The translations under genes and the position numbers were made by a program. From Streptomyces colonosanans (GTDB lineage: Bacteria; Actinomycetota; Actinomycetes; Streptomycetales; Streptomycetaceae): DNA of 64,000 bases. The stretch covers positions 119,208-183,207 of the forward strand of contig NZ_MLYP01000042.1 in NCBI RefSeq assembly GCF_001866645.1, in the 5' to 3' direction. Positions within the stretch are counted from its first letter, which is position 1; each line of letters begins with the position of its first letter. Below, in pieces: positions 24,086 to 32,134 of this stretch. The notes under the pieces were generated by a model, which searched no databases, was not told the DNA's origin, and was given only the letters and a program-made list of their open reading frames with translations.

Positions 24086-24371
24086 CCCGACTGCCCCTCT
24101 GTGCGCCCGAGCCGGCACCGCTGCCGCGGTCCGGGTAATCGCTGTTGTGATCCCTCGTCGTCGGTCTCGCTCTGAGGCCGCTCGTGGTGTGCGGCGGTGC
24201 TATCACCCATTTGCTGGTCGTCCGAGGTCGGCGCGAACGGCACGTTACGGGTTGAAACCGCTGTACGTCCATGTCCATACCCCGTGCAACCGACCCGTGA
24301 CGTGGCGGGGTTGGCCGCGCTCCCCGGGGAGCGCGGGTGTGACACAAAACGCATCCGCGGCGCTGTAGAGA
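24086..24371. other. Gene-free upstream region of the sigma-factor gene
   Basis: Non-coding by codon pattern on both strands. It should hold the promoter of the ECF sigma operon (minus strand), but I could not identify a convincing autoregulatory -35/-10 pair. The neighbouring segment 24372-24444 holds two terminator hairpins. Confidence 0.5.
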
Positions 24372-24396
24372 GTACGGGCCGTCACACGGCCCGTAC
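24372..24396 (-). terminator. Hairpin terminator, distal to the hexosaminidase gene
   Basis: GTACGGGCCGT pairs perfectly with ACGGCCCGTAC (11 bp) around a CAC loop, 60 bp past the minus-strand hexosaminidase stop. Confidence 0.7.
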
Positions 24397-24402
24397 CGCG
24401 CG

Positions 24403-24444
24403 ACGGCCGGGGCCTCTCCTGTGGGGGGTGGCGGCCCCGGCCGT
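24403..24444 (-). terminator. Second hairpin immediately after the hexosaminidase stop
   Basis: ACGGCCGGGGCC (24403-24414) and GGCCCCGGCCGT (24433-24444) form a 12-bp perfect stem with an 18-base loop, starting 12 bases after the stop codon at 24456. With the hairpin at 24372 it makes a double terminator. Confidence 0.65.
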
Positions 24445-24455
24445 TGCCCGGCGCC

Positions 24456-26066
24456 TCAGCCCAACCGGGCCGCCAGCTCCTTGAATTGCGTCCAGGACAG
24501 TGACGGGGTCCTCGCGTCCCACAGCTTCTGGGCCGTCGCCCGCAGCGGCATCCGGATCCCGGCCGCCACCTGGTCCTGGGTCTGCGCGCCCGCACGGTCG
24601 GACCAGACCGCGAACACGCCGCCGAGGATCTGCCCGTCGTACTGTGCCGGCACCGCCTTCGTGCCCCGCAGCACGCGCGGGGTCCACTGCTCGTAGATCC
24701 GCTGCCCGGTGGGGTAGACGAAGGTCTGCGGCTGGCCGAGCACGTAATACAGGTACTCGTCGTTGTAGTTGATCAGCTTGCGGCCGGAGCCCAGATACTC
24801 CGCCGGCTGCCGGGCGCCGATCTCCTTGCCGGTCCAGTAGGCGACTTCGAGGTCCTTGGCCGGCTGGACCGTGCTCGACCGGTAGAAGCCGTCGTTCCAG
24901 GCACGCATCGTCCGGGCGTGCCCGCGCATCACGCTCGCACGGTCGTTCATCCAGCCGGTCGCGAGGTCCGCGACGCCGGCCTGCGCCCCGAACCTGGCCC
25001 TCGCCGCGGCGGCGAGCTGCGGGAAGGAGGCGGCCGGGTCCGACACCGTCAGCGCCTGGTACTCGTCGCCGCCGAGGTGCCAGTAGGAGCCGGGGAACAG
25101 ACCCGCGTACTCGTTCAGCAGGTCGTCCACGATTTTCCCGGCCGCGGGCTTGGAGATGTCGACCGCCCCGCGCACGGCGGTGCCCGAGGCCTTGCGCAGC
25201 TGCAGGTCGGGGTGCGCGGCGATCACCGCACCGAGGTGGCCGGGTGAGTCGATCTCGGGCACCACGGTGATGTGCCGGCTCGCGGCGAGGTCGACGATCT
25301 TCTTGACCTCCGCCTTGCTGAGGTGCTGCGGGGAGACGATCTCCGGGTGGGAGGAGGACTCGATGCGGAAGGCCTGGTCGTCGGAGAAGTGCAGACCGAG
25401 TTCGTTGTACTTCAGGTCGCCCAGTTCCCGTACGCGGTCCTCGATCCAGCCGGCCGTGTAGTGCTTGCGCGCGATGTCGACCATGAATCCGCGCCGGGGC
25501 TTGGCCGGCGCGTCGCGGACGACACCCTCGGGGGCCGTGCCGCCACCGTGCACCTCCTGCTTGAGGGTGCGGGTGCCGTAGAAGACGCCCGCCTCACCCG
25601 GCCCGGTGATCTTCACCCGGCCGCCCTGGACGGTCATCGTGTACGACTCGCGGTCGCCGCCCCCGGCCACGCCCAGCTCGACATCGCCGTCACGGGCGCC
25701 GGTGCGCCCCGCGTACGCCATCCCCAGCTCGCCGGCCAGCAGCTTCCCCGTGCCGGCGAGGGAATCGCCGTCGACGACCACACGGGCGCCGGAGCCGGGC
25801 CGCCAGCCCGGACCGTGCGCGGGGACGTGCTCACGGACGGCGGGAATGGTGCGGGGGGCCTGCGAGAGGGGGTACGAGGCGGTCGGTGACGGGGCGGAGG
25901 CGGTGCCCACCGAGGCCCCGGTCCCGTTCGGCGAGCCACCGCCGGACGGCCAGAGCGCCACGGTCGCCGCGATGGCGCCCGCGACGACGGCTGCGCCGCC
26001 CAGCAGCAACCCGTTGCGCTTCCACAACGTCTTCCTCACCGGAACCCGTCGCCTGCGGCCGGTCAC
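24456..26066 (-). CDS. Secreted beta-N-acetylhexosaminidase, glycoside hydrolase family 20
   Basis: 536 residues from GTG 26066 (preceded by GAGG). The basic N-terminus (TGRRRRVPVRKTLWKR) and the hydrophobic segment GLLLGGAAVVAGAIAATVAL form a signal peptide or anchor, followed by a Ser/Pro linker. A GH20b N-terminal domain covers about residues 70-190. The catalytic barrel begins at RRGFMVDIARKHY and contains the catalytic Asp-Glu pair in YWHLGGDEY (about residue 335), with the substrate-site Trp in EQWTP. The enzyme releases N-acetylglucosamine from chitin oligomers or peptidoglycan fragments outside the cell. It stands alone, with two terminator hairpins after it. Confidence 0.9.
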   Translation of the reverse strand: MTGRRRRVPVRKTLWKRNGLLLGGAAVVAGAIAATVALWPSGGGSPNGTGASVGTASAPSPTASYPLSQAPRTIPAVREHVPAHGPGWRPGSGARVVVDGDSLAGTGKLLAGELGMAYAGRTGARDGDVELGVAGGGDRESYTMTVQGGRVKITGPGEAGVFYGTRTLKQEVHGGGTAPEGVVRDAPAKPRRGFMVDIARKHYTAGWIEDRVRELGDLKYNELGLHFSDDQAFRIESSSHPEIVSPQHLSKAEVKKIVDLAASRHITVVPEIDSPGHLGAVIAAHPDLQLRKASGTAVRGAVDISKPAAGKIVDDLLNEYAGLFPGSYWHLGGDEYQALTVSDPAASFPQLAAAARARFGAQAGVADLATGWMNDRASVMRGHARTMRAWNDGFYRSSTVQPAKDLEVAYWTGKEIGARQPAEYLGSGRKLINYNDEYLYYVLGQPQTFVYPTGQRIYEQWTPRVLRGTKAVPAQYDGQILGGVFAVWSDRAGAQTQDQVAAGIRMPLRATAQKLWDARTPSLSWTQFKELAARLG

Positions 26067-26320
26067 CGCTTTCCACCTCGCATCACACCCGGGTACGGCC
26101 ACGCCACGCCCGTCCGTCTCTGTCGCGCCTCACACACCACACTCGTACGTATCCGCATTCGTCCGACTGTGTCCCACATGTCGCTCACCTCCGTACATGA
26201 CCCCCTACCTCGAAGCTACGGCCCCCACCCGGCCGACCCGTCCACCAGACGTTCCGAAACTCTCCCGTCCGGGTGAAATCCTTTCAGTCGACGGACAACT
26301 GACCGACCGCCGTCGATAAC

Positions 26321-26971
26321 GTGACGCCACATCCCCCGCGCCCTCCCCTGCCGACCCGCACGTGCCGTCCGCAGGACGAACACGCCGCCATTCGCCGAGG
26401 ATCCACGCTGCCTTCGCACCGCCTTCCGCCGCCGCTGCACGGCCACACCGCCCCGCCGACGCGACAGCACACACAGCCCCCTACAGGTCTGGAGCGATTC
26501 AACTCCGCGGCCGCCGGCGAGGCCCGGCGCACCCTGCTGACCTGCTGCGGCAGTCCGCGCTGGGCCCACCGCATCGCCGAGCACCGCCCCTACCCGGACG
26601 TCGGCTCTCTACTCGCCGCGGCCGACGAGGCGGCGTACGACCTCACCCCCGCCGACCTCGCCGAGGCCCTGGCCGCCGAGCCGCTCACCCTGCTGCCCGA
26701 CGGCACGCACTCCGCCGCGCATACGGCCCTGAGCGCCGCGCACGCGGCCTACGAGAGTCGGTTCGGACACATGTTCGTCATCTGTCTGGACGACATCGCG
26801 CCCGAGGAGACCGCCGACCAGGTCCTTGCCGCCATCCGGTCACGCTTGGCGAACGACACGGAGGAGGAGCGCCTGCTGGCGGCGGAGGAGCTCCGCCGCC
26901 TGGCGCGGGGGCGACTGAGGCGCCTGGTACGGGGATCCTGCGAACGACCTGTGGCGCGACGCGCCCGGTAA
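26321..26971 (+). CDS. OHCU decarboxylase-like protein (UraD family), atypical active site
   Basis: 216 residues in the open frame from GTG 26321. The first ~55 residues are Pro/His/Arg-rich and probably not part of the fold, so a later start near LERFNSAAAGEARRTL is possible. From there the UraD pattern is clear: FN, LLTCCGSPRWAHRIAEHRPY, a DLAEALA helix, YESRFGHMFVICLDD and a C-terminal RLANDTEEERLLAAEELRRLARGRLRRLV. UraD enzymes decarboxylate OHCU to S-allantoin in urate breakdown. The catalytic HPRIG motif normally following the ALA helix is replaced by AEPLTLLP, so the active-site His is missing. No other urate genes are nearby. Confidence 0.7.
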   Translation: MTPHPPRPPLPTRTCRPQDEHAAIRRGSTLPSHRLPPPLHGHTAPPTRQHTQPPTGLERFNSAAAGEARRTLLTCCGSPRWAHRIAEHRPYPDVGSLLAAADEAAYDLTPADLAEALAAEPLTLLPDGTHSAAHTALSAAHAAYESRFGHMFVICLDDIAPEETADQVLAAIRSRLANDTEEERLLAAEELRRLARGRLRRLVRGSCERPVARRAR

Positions 26972-27129
26972 GAGGTGAGGGGAACGGCACGAGCGGCCGC
27001 ATCCACCCCGCACTCGACACGAGTGCGAATCCCTCGCCCGGAAGCCCGTGAATAGCCCGTCCGTGCCCCTTTGCGTGCCAGATTGATCACGCAGGCAGAC
27101 CCGCTGCAAGCACCATGGTCAGCCGTCGC

Positions 27130-27135
27130 TAGGAT
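27130..27135 (+). promoter_or_regulatory. Candidate -10 box of the sdh operon
   Basis: TAGGAT lies 88 bp ahead of the sdhC GTG and matches the Streptomyces vegetative -10 consensus. No good TTGACA-like -35 sits at the right distance (TGCAAG at 27105-27110 is weak), so this is tentative. Confidence 0.3.
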
Positions 27136-27222
27136 GCTGGGGGCCGGTGGACCGTACCCGGCCGGGCCCGACCGACACAGAAGCCGGCGCGGCCCTAGTC
27201 CCCGCTCCCGGAGGGTTCTTCC

Positions 27223-27603
27223 GTGCCGGCTGGAACGCTGTACCGCGGCCGGGAAGGAATGTGGTCCTGGGTGGCTCACCGAGTCACCGGCGTCCTCATC
27301 TTCTTCTTCCTGTTCGTACACGTGCTGGACACCGCTCTCGTGCGTGTCTCCCCCGAGGCCTACGACAAGGTCGTGGCCACGTACAAGACGCCGATCGTCG
27401 CCGTGCTCGAGTACGGGCTGGTCGCCGCCATCCTCTTCCACGCCCTCAACGGTCTGCGTGTCATCGCCGTCGACTTCTGGTCGAAGGGCCCGCGCTATCA
27501 GAAGCAGATGCTCTGGACCGTCGTCGGCGTCTGGGTCGTGCTGATGCTCGGGGCCATCTACCCCGTCCTCGGCCACGCCGCTCGTGAACTGTTCGGGAGC
27601 TGA
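27223..27603 (+). CDS. sdhC: Succinate dehydrogenase cytochrome b subunit
   Basis: 126 residues, starting at GTG 27223 with GGAGGG seven bases upstream. Three membrane helices are visible: HRVTGVLIFFFLFVHVLD, IVAVLEYGLVAAILFHALNGLRV and MLWTVVGVWVVLMLGAIYP. Conserved His residues in FVHVLD and LFHALNG are the likely haem ligands, and SWVAHRVTG is the family signature near the quinone site. It anchors the SdhAB catalytic dimer in the membrane and passes electrons to menaquinone. It is the first gene of sdhCDAB, with sdhD 5 bp downstream. Confidence 0.93.
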   Translation: MPAGTLYRGREGMWSWVAHRVTGVLIFFFLFVHVLDTALVRVSPEAYDKVVATYKTPIVAVLEYGLVAAILFHALNGLRVIAVDFWSKGPRYQKQMLWTVVGVWVVLMLGAIYPVLGHAARELFGS

Positions 27604-27608
27604 CGCAC

Positions 27609-28091
27609 ATGTCCACGACTGAGACCACCGCCTCCGGCATCGGCCCCGTGGAGGGCGCCGCGCTGTACGACGTCGACAACCCGGCGCCGGTCATCGAGGC
27701 GCCGCGCCAGCGGACCAAGAAGACCCCGAAGCCCACCCGCGGGAACTTCGAGATGTACGGCTGGCTGTTCATGCGCCTGTCCGGCATCGTGCTGGTCGTC
27801 CTGGTCATCGGCCACCTGCTCATCCAGCTCGTCCTCGACGGCGGCGTCTCCAAGATCGGCTTCGCCTTCGTGGCCGGCCGCTGGGCGTCCCCGTGGTGGC
27901 AGGTCTGGGACCTCGCCATGCTGTGGCTCGCGATGCTGCACGGCGCCAACGGCCTGCGTACCGTCATCAACGACTACGCGGAGCGGGCCAACACCCGCCT
28001 GTGGCTGAAGGGCCTGCTGTACACCGCCACGGTGTTCACCATCCTGCTGGGCACGCTGGTGATCTTCACCTTCGACCCGAACATCCGCTAG
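27609..28091 (+). CDS. sdhD: Succinate dehydrogenase hydrophobic membrane anchor subunit
   Basis: 160 residues. A ~45-residue hydrophilic lead (ending in RQRTKKTPKPTRGNFEMYGW) precedes three membrane helices: LFMRLSGIVLVVLVIGHLLIQ, WDLAMLWLAMLHGANGLRTV and GLLYTATVFTILLGTLVIF. The His in LVIGHLL and in MLHGANG match haem/quinone-site positions of the family. It pairs with SdhC to anchor the complex. Its TAG stop is 19 bp before sdhA. Confidence 0.93.
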   Translation: MSTTETTASGIGPVEGAALYDVDNPAPVIEAPRQRTKKTPKPTRGNFEMYGWLFMRLSGIVLVVLVIGHLLIQLVLDGGVSKIGFAFVAGRWASPWWQVWDLAMLWLAMLHGANGLRTVINDYAERANTRLWLKGLLYTATVFTILLGTLVIFTFDPNIR

Positions 28092-28110
28092 GCACGGGGC
28101 TGCGAGAATC

Positions 28111-29865
28111 ATGAAGATCCACAAGTACGACACCGTCATCGTCGGCGCTGGTGGCGCGGGCATGCGCGCCGCCATCGAGTCGACGAAGCGCAGCCGCACC
28201 GCCGTGCTGACGAAGCTCTACCCGACCCGCTCCCACACGGGCGCCGCGCAGGGCGGCATGGCCGCCGCGCTGGCCAACGTGGAGGAGGACAACTGGGAGT
28301 GGCACACCTTCGACACGATCAAGGGCGGTGACTACCTGGTCGACCAGGACGCCGCCGAGATCCTGGCGAAGGAGGCCATCGACTCCGTCCTCGACCTGGA
28401 GAAGATGGGCCTGCCGTTCAACCGGACGCCCAACGGGACGATCGACCAGCGCCGTTTCGGCGGTCACTCCCGCAACCACGGCGAGGCCCCGGTCCGCCGC
28501 TCCTGCTACGCGGCCGACCGCACCGGCCACATGATCCTCCAGACGCTGTACCAGAACTGCGTCAAGGAGGGCGTGGAGTTCTTCAACGAGTTCTACGTCC
28601 TCGACCAGCTGATCACCGAGGTGAACGGCGTCAAGCGGTCCGCCGGTGTGGTCGCGTACGAGCTGGCCACCGGCGAGATCCACATCTTCCAGGCGAAGGC
28701 CGTGATCTACGCGTCCGGCGGCTGCGGCAAGTTCTTCAAGGTGACGTCCAACGCGCACACGCTGACCGGTGACGGCCAGGCCGCGGTCTACCGCCGTGGT
28801 CTGCCGCTGGAGGACATGGAGTTCTTCCAGTTCCACCCGACCGGCATCTGGCGCATGGGCATCCTCCTGACCGAGGGTGCGCGCGGTGAGGGCGGCATCC
28901 TCCGCAACAAGGACGGCGAGCGCTTCATGGAGAAGTACGCGCCGGTCATGAAGGACCTCGCCTCGCGTGACGTCGTCTCCCGGTCCATCTACACCGAGAT
29001 CCGGGAAGGCCGCGGCTGCGGCCCCGAGGGCGACCACGTCTACCTGGACCTGACCCACCTCCCGCCGGAGCAGCTGGACGCCAAGCTGCCCGACATCACC
29101 GAGTTCGCCCGCACCTACCTGGGCATCGAGCCGTACACGGACCCGATCCCGATCCAGCCGACCGCGCACTACGCGATGGGCGGCATCCCGACGAACGTCG
29201 AGGGCGAGGTCCTCACGGACAACACCACCGTCGTCCCGGGCCTGTACGCGGCCGGCGAGGTCGCGTGTGTGTCCGTCCACGGCGCGAACCGTCTCGGCAC
29301 GAACTCGCTGCTCGACATCAACGTCTTCGGCCGTCGTGCGGGCATCGCGGCCGCCGAGTACTCGCAGAAGGCGGACTACGTCGACCTGCCGGAGAACCCG
29401 GCGCAGCTCGTGGTCGACCAGATCGAGCAGCTGCGGTCGTCGACGGGCACCGAGCGCGTGGCGGAGCTGCGCCGCGAGCTGCAGGAGACCATGGACGCGA
29501 ACGTCATGGTGTTCCGCACCGAGCAGACGATCAAGACGGCGGTCGAGAAGATCGCCGAGCTGAGGGAGCGCTACAAGAACGTGGCGATCCAGGACAAGGG
29601 CAAGCGGTTCAACACCGACCTGCTGGAGGCCGTCGAGCTGGGCAACCTGCTCGACCTGGCCGAGGTCATGGCGGTGTCGGCCCTGGCCCGCAAGGAGTCC
29701 CGCGGCGGTCACTACCGCGAGGACTACCCGAGCCGCGACGACGTCAACTTCATGCGCCACACCATGGCGTACCGCGAGGTGGGTGACGACGGCACCGAGT
29801 CCATCCGTCTCGACTACAAGCCGGTCGTCCAGACCCGCTACCAGCCGATGGAGCGTAAGTACTGA
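28111..29865 (+). CDS. sdhA: Succinate dehydrogenase flavoprotein subunit
   Basis: 584 residues. The N-terminal dinucleotide fold (DTVIVGAGGAGMRAAIE) is followed by TRSHTGAAQGGMAA, in which the His carries covalently bound FAD. Substrate-site residues appear in QFHPTGIW, the catalytic-Arg region (DVVSRSIYTEIREG), and HYAMGGIPTN. GLYAAGEVACVSVHGANRLGTNSL marks the C-terminal flavin contacts. It oxidises succinate to fumarate in the TCA cycle, feeding electrons to SdhB. The TGA overlaps the sdhB ATG by one base. Confidence 0.97.
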   Translation: MKIHKYDTVIVGAGGAGMRAAIESTKRSRTAVLTKLYPTRSHTGAAQGGMAAALANVEEDNWEWHTFDTIKGGDYLVDQDAAEILAKEAIDSVLDLEKMGLPFNRTPNGTIDQRRFGGHSRNHGEAPVRRSCYAADRTGHMILQTLYQNCVKEGVEFFNEFYVLDQLITEVNGVKRSAGVVAYELATGEIHIFQAKAVIYASGGCGKFFKVTSNAHTLTGDGQAAVYRRGLPLEDMEFFQFHPTGIWRMGILLTEGARGEGGILRNKDGERFMEKYAPVMKDLASRDVVSRSIYTEIREGRGCGPEGDHVYLDLTHLPPEQLDAKLPDITEFARTYLGIEPYTDPIPIQPTAHYAMGGIPTNVEGEVLTDNTTVVPGLYAAGEVACVSVHGANRLGTNSLLDINVFGRRAGIAAAEYSQKADYVDLPENPAQLVVDQIEQLRSSTGTERVAELRRELQETMDANVMVFRTEQTIKTAVEKIAELRERYKNVAIQDKGKRFNTDLLEAVELGNLLDLAEVMAVSALARKESRGGHYREDYPSRDDVNFMRHTMAYREVGDDGTESIRLDYKPVVQTRYQPMERKY

Positions 29866-30626
29866 TGGCAACCCCTGTTCTGGACAAGGTGGAGGCGGAG
29901 GCCAAGGCAGCCGCCTACATCACGGTCACCTTCCGCGTCCGCCGCTTCAACCCGGAGGTCTCGGCGGAGTCGACCTGGGAAGACTTCCAGCTGGAGATCG
30001 ACCCGAAGGAGCGCGTCCTCGACGGCCTGCACAAGATCAAGTGGGACCTGGACGGCACGCTGACGTTCCGCCGCTCCTGCGCCCACGGCATCTGCGGCTC
30101 GGACGCCATGCGGATCAACGGCAAGAACCGTCTGGCCTGCAAGACGCTGATCAAGGACATCAACCCCGAGAAGCCGATCACGATCGAGCCCATCAAGGGC
30201 CTCACGGTCCTCAAGGACCTGGTCGTGGACATGGAGCCGTTCTTCCAGGCGTACCGGGACGTGATGCCCTTCCTGATCACGAAGGACACGAACGAGCCGA
30301 CGCGTGAGCGTCTGCAGTCGGCGGAGGACCGGGAGCGCTTCGACGACACGACGAAGTGCATCCTGTGCGCCGCCTGCACCTCGTCGTGCCCGGTGTTCTG
30401 GAACGACGGCCAGTACTTCGGCCCGGCGGCCATCGTCAACGCGCACCGCTTCATCTTCGACTCGCGTGACCAGGCCGGCGAGCAGCGGCTGGAGATCCTG
30501 AACGACAAGGACGGTGTGTGGCGCTGCCGCACGACGTTCAACTGCACCGACGCCTGCCCGCGTGGCATCGAGGTGACGAAGGCGATCCAGGAGGTGAAGC
30601 GAGCGCTGATCACGCGCCGCTTCTGA
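29865..30626 (+). CDS. sdhB: Succinate dehydrogenase iron-sulfur subunit
   Basis: 253 residues. The N-terminal ferredoxin domain has the [2Fe-2S] cysteines in SCAHGICGSDAM and RLACKTL. The C-terminal domain carries the [4Fe-4S] and [3Fe-4S] ligands in CILCAACTSSCP, WRCRTTFNCTDACPRGI. It relays electrons from the SdhA flavin to the membrane quinone. It ends the operon, which closes with a strong terminator 21 bp after the stop codon. Confidence 0.97.
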   Translation: MATPVLDKVEAEAKAAAYITVTFRVRRFNPEVSAESTWEDFQLEIDPKERVLDGLHKIKWDLDGTLTFRRSCAHGICGSDAMRINGKNRLACKTLIKDINPEKPITIEPIKGLTVLKDLVVDMEPFFQAYRDVMPFLITKDTNEPTRERLQSAEDRERFDDTTKCILCAACTSSCPVFWNDGQYFGPAAIVNAHRFIFDSRDQAGEQRLEILNDKDGVWRCRTTFNCTDACPRGIEVTKAIQEVKRALITRRF

Positions 30627-30647
30627 CCCTCACGGTCCCCGTGTGAC

Positions 30648-30686
30648 ACGGGCCCCGCTCCGGTTTCGAACCGGAGCGGGGCCCGT
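30648..30686 (+). terminator. 18-bp perfect-stem terminator of the sdh operon
   Basis: ACGGGCCCCGCTCCGGTT (30648-30665) is fully complementary to 30669-30686 around a TCG loop. It is the most stable simple hairpin in the window. Confidence 0.85.
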
Positions 30687-30850
30687 TCGCGTTGTGTGCC
30701 GGTCGACCGCATCAGGTCGGGCGGAGCGCAGTGGGGCGGAGAGGTCTACCGATCCAGTGAGGGCTGGACCTACGACCCGGCCCGAGGGTGGACATACACC
30801 GAGCCAAGGTGTGACGGCGGCGCCTGCGTCACTCGTTGGGCCCTCTGTTC

Positions 30851-31610
30851 GTGCCTGCGAAGAACGACCGAGCCGACGAGGGCGGTACGCCCACCAAGTC
30901 CGAGCAGACCCGTGCTCTCATCCTGGAGACCGCGATGCGGTTGTTCCAGGAGCGCGGCTACGACAAGACGACGATGCGGGCGATCGCCAAGGAGGCCGGG
31001 GTCTCCATAGGGAACGCCTACTACTACTTCGACGGCAAGGAGCACCTGATCCAGGGCTTCTACGACCGGATCGCCGCCGAGCACCGGGTGGCGGTCCGGG
31101 AGGTCCTGGCGCGGGAGACCGACCTGGAGGCACGGCTCGCGGGCGTACTGAAGGCGTGGCTGGACATCGCCACGCCGTACCACGAGTTCGCGGTGCAGTT
31201 CTTCAAGAACGCCGCCGATCCGGACAGTCCGCTCAGCCCCTTCTCCCCCGAGTCGGAGCACGCGCGTGTGGAGGCCATCGGCGTCCACAAAGAGGTGCTG
31301 ACAGGGGCGAAGACCAAGGTGCCGGAGGAACTGCGGGACGTGTGCTGCCCGAGTTGATGTGGCTCGCCCGATGGGGCTCGTGCTGTACTGGATCTTCGAC
31401 CGGACCGAGGGGCGCGAGCGCAGCTACCGGCTGGCCGGGCGCGGCGCCCGCCTCACTGCGCGGGGCGCCGCCCTGGCCCGCTTCCGGGTGCTCAGGCCCC
31501 TCGTCCACGAGGTGCACGAGCTGTTCACGGACTTCCTGCCGGGGATGACGAAGGCGCTTCCGGACCCGTCCGCACGACGGGGGGCGCCCGCCCCGGACAA
31601 GCACCCCTGA
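30851..31610 (+). pseudogene. TetR-family regulator gene disrupted by two nearby frameshifts
   Basis: The DNA-binding half is intact: SEQTRALILETAMRLFQERG and TTMRAIAKEAGVSIGNAYYYF form the TetR helix-turn-helix. The ligand-binding half starts normally (LIQGFYDRIAAEHR) but ends early at 31357. The rest of the family-like sequence continues in other frames: LPELMWLAR in a second frame, then MGLVLYWIFDRTEGRERSYRLA in a third, ending at 31610. A TG duplication at 31341-31344 (GTGTGC) and a one-base loss near 31370 (GCCCGATGGGG) explain both shifts. The truncated 5' frame could still make ~168 residues that bind DNA. It sits after the sdh terminator. Either a recent pseudogene or a double sequencing error. 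Confidence 0.75.
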
Positions 31611-31709
31611 TCGGCTGCGTTCGGTTCACCACCCCCGCGAACCTCGCGATCGAGCACAGGTCGGATACTGGCAAGAGCACGGCAGCCCCACCACGAAGGA
31701 CAGCACCCG

Positions 31710-31946
31710 ATGAAGCTCAGCCGCCCCGTCTCCTGGTTCCTGACCCTCTTCGGCGTCTGGTCCTGGGTGATCTGGGTCACCTTCGCGAAGAACCTGTACA
31801 AGGACGCCAGCGGACTCGCCTTCAAGGACGGCAGCCCGACGGCGTACTTCTGGGTGCACCTGACCCTTGCCATCGTGTCGTTCCTGCTGGGCACCGCCAT
31901 CGGCGTGATCGGGCTCCGCGGACTGCGTGCGCTCCGGCGCGGGTGA
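31710..31946 (+). CDS. SCO4848-family small membrane protein
   Basis: 78 residues with two membrane helices (PVSWFLTLFGVWSWVIWVTF and LTLAIVSFLLGTAIGVIGL), a short loop with KNLYKDASGLAF between them, and a basic C-terminus (RGLRALRRG). I recall this as a conserved actinobacterial family regularly located ahead of a D-alanyl-D-alanine carboxypeptidase, as it is here. Function unknown. AAGGACAGCACCCG upstream supports the ATG at 31710. Confidence 0.82.
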   Translation: MKLSRPVSWFLTLFGVWSWVIWVTFAKNLYKDASGLAFKDGSPTAYFWVHLTLAIVSFLLGTAIGVIGLRGLRALRRG

Positions 31947-32010
31947 CTCCCTGCCGTGCCCGCTCTGACGGCGGCGGGGGCCCGCGTCGCCGACTTGTGA
32001 CGCTTCCGGC

Positions 32011-32056
32011 CGCCCCTGCGACAGGGTGGTCACCGCCCCTACGACAGGTCGGTCAC
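32011..32056. repeat. Two-copy 23-bp tandem repeat upstream of the carboxypeptidase gene
   Basis: CGCCCCTGCGACAGGGTGGTCAC at 32011-32033 is followed directly by a copy with about three or four differences at 32034-32056. It lies some 80 bp ahead of the carboxypeptidase start and could be a repeated regulator site. Confidence 0.6.
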
Positions 32057-32134
32057 GGGTCGCATCCCGCCACTCTGCAGAGCGACCGGGATGCGGCGGG
32101 ACTTCGCACCTGGCGCCCTGTTACTTTCGCCACC

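Noticed and set aside
30648..30686. GGTTTCGAACC segment as a tRNA T-arm
   Set aside because: It is the apex of an 18-bp perfect terminator stem and no acceptor, D- or anticodon arm surrounds it.
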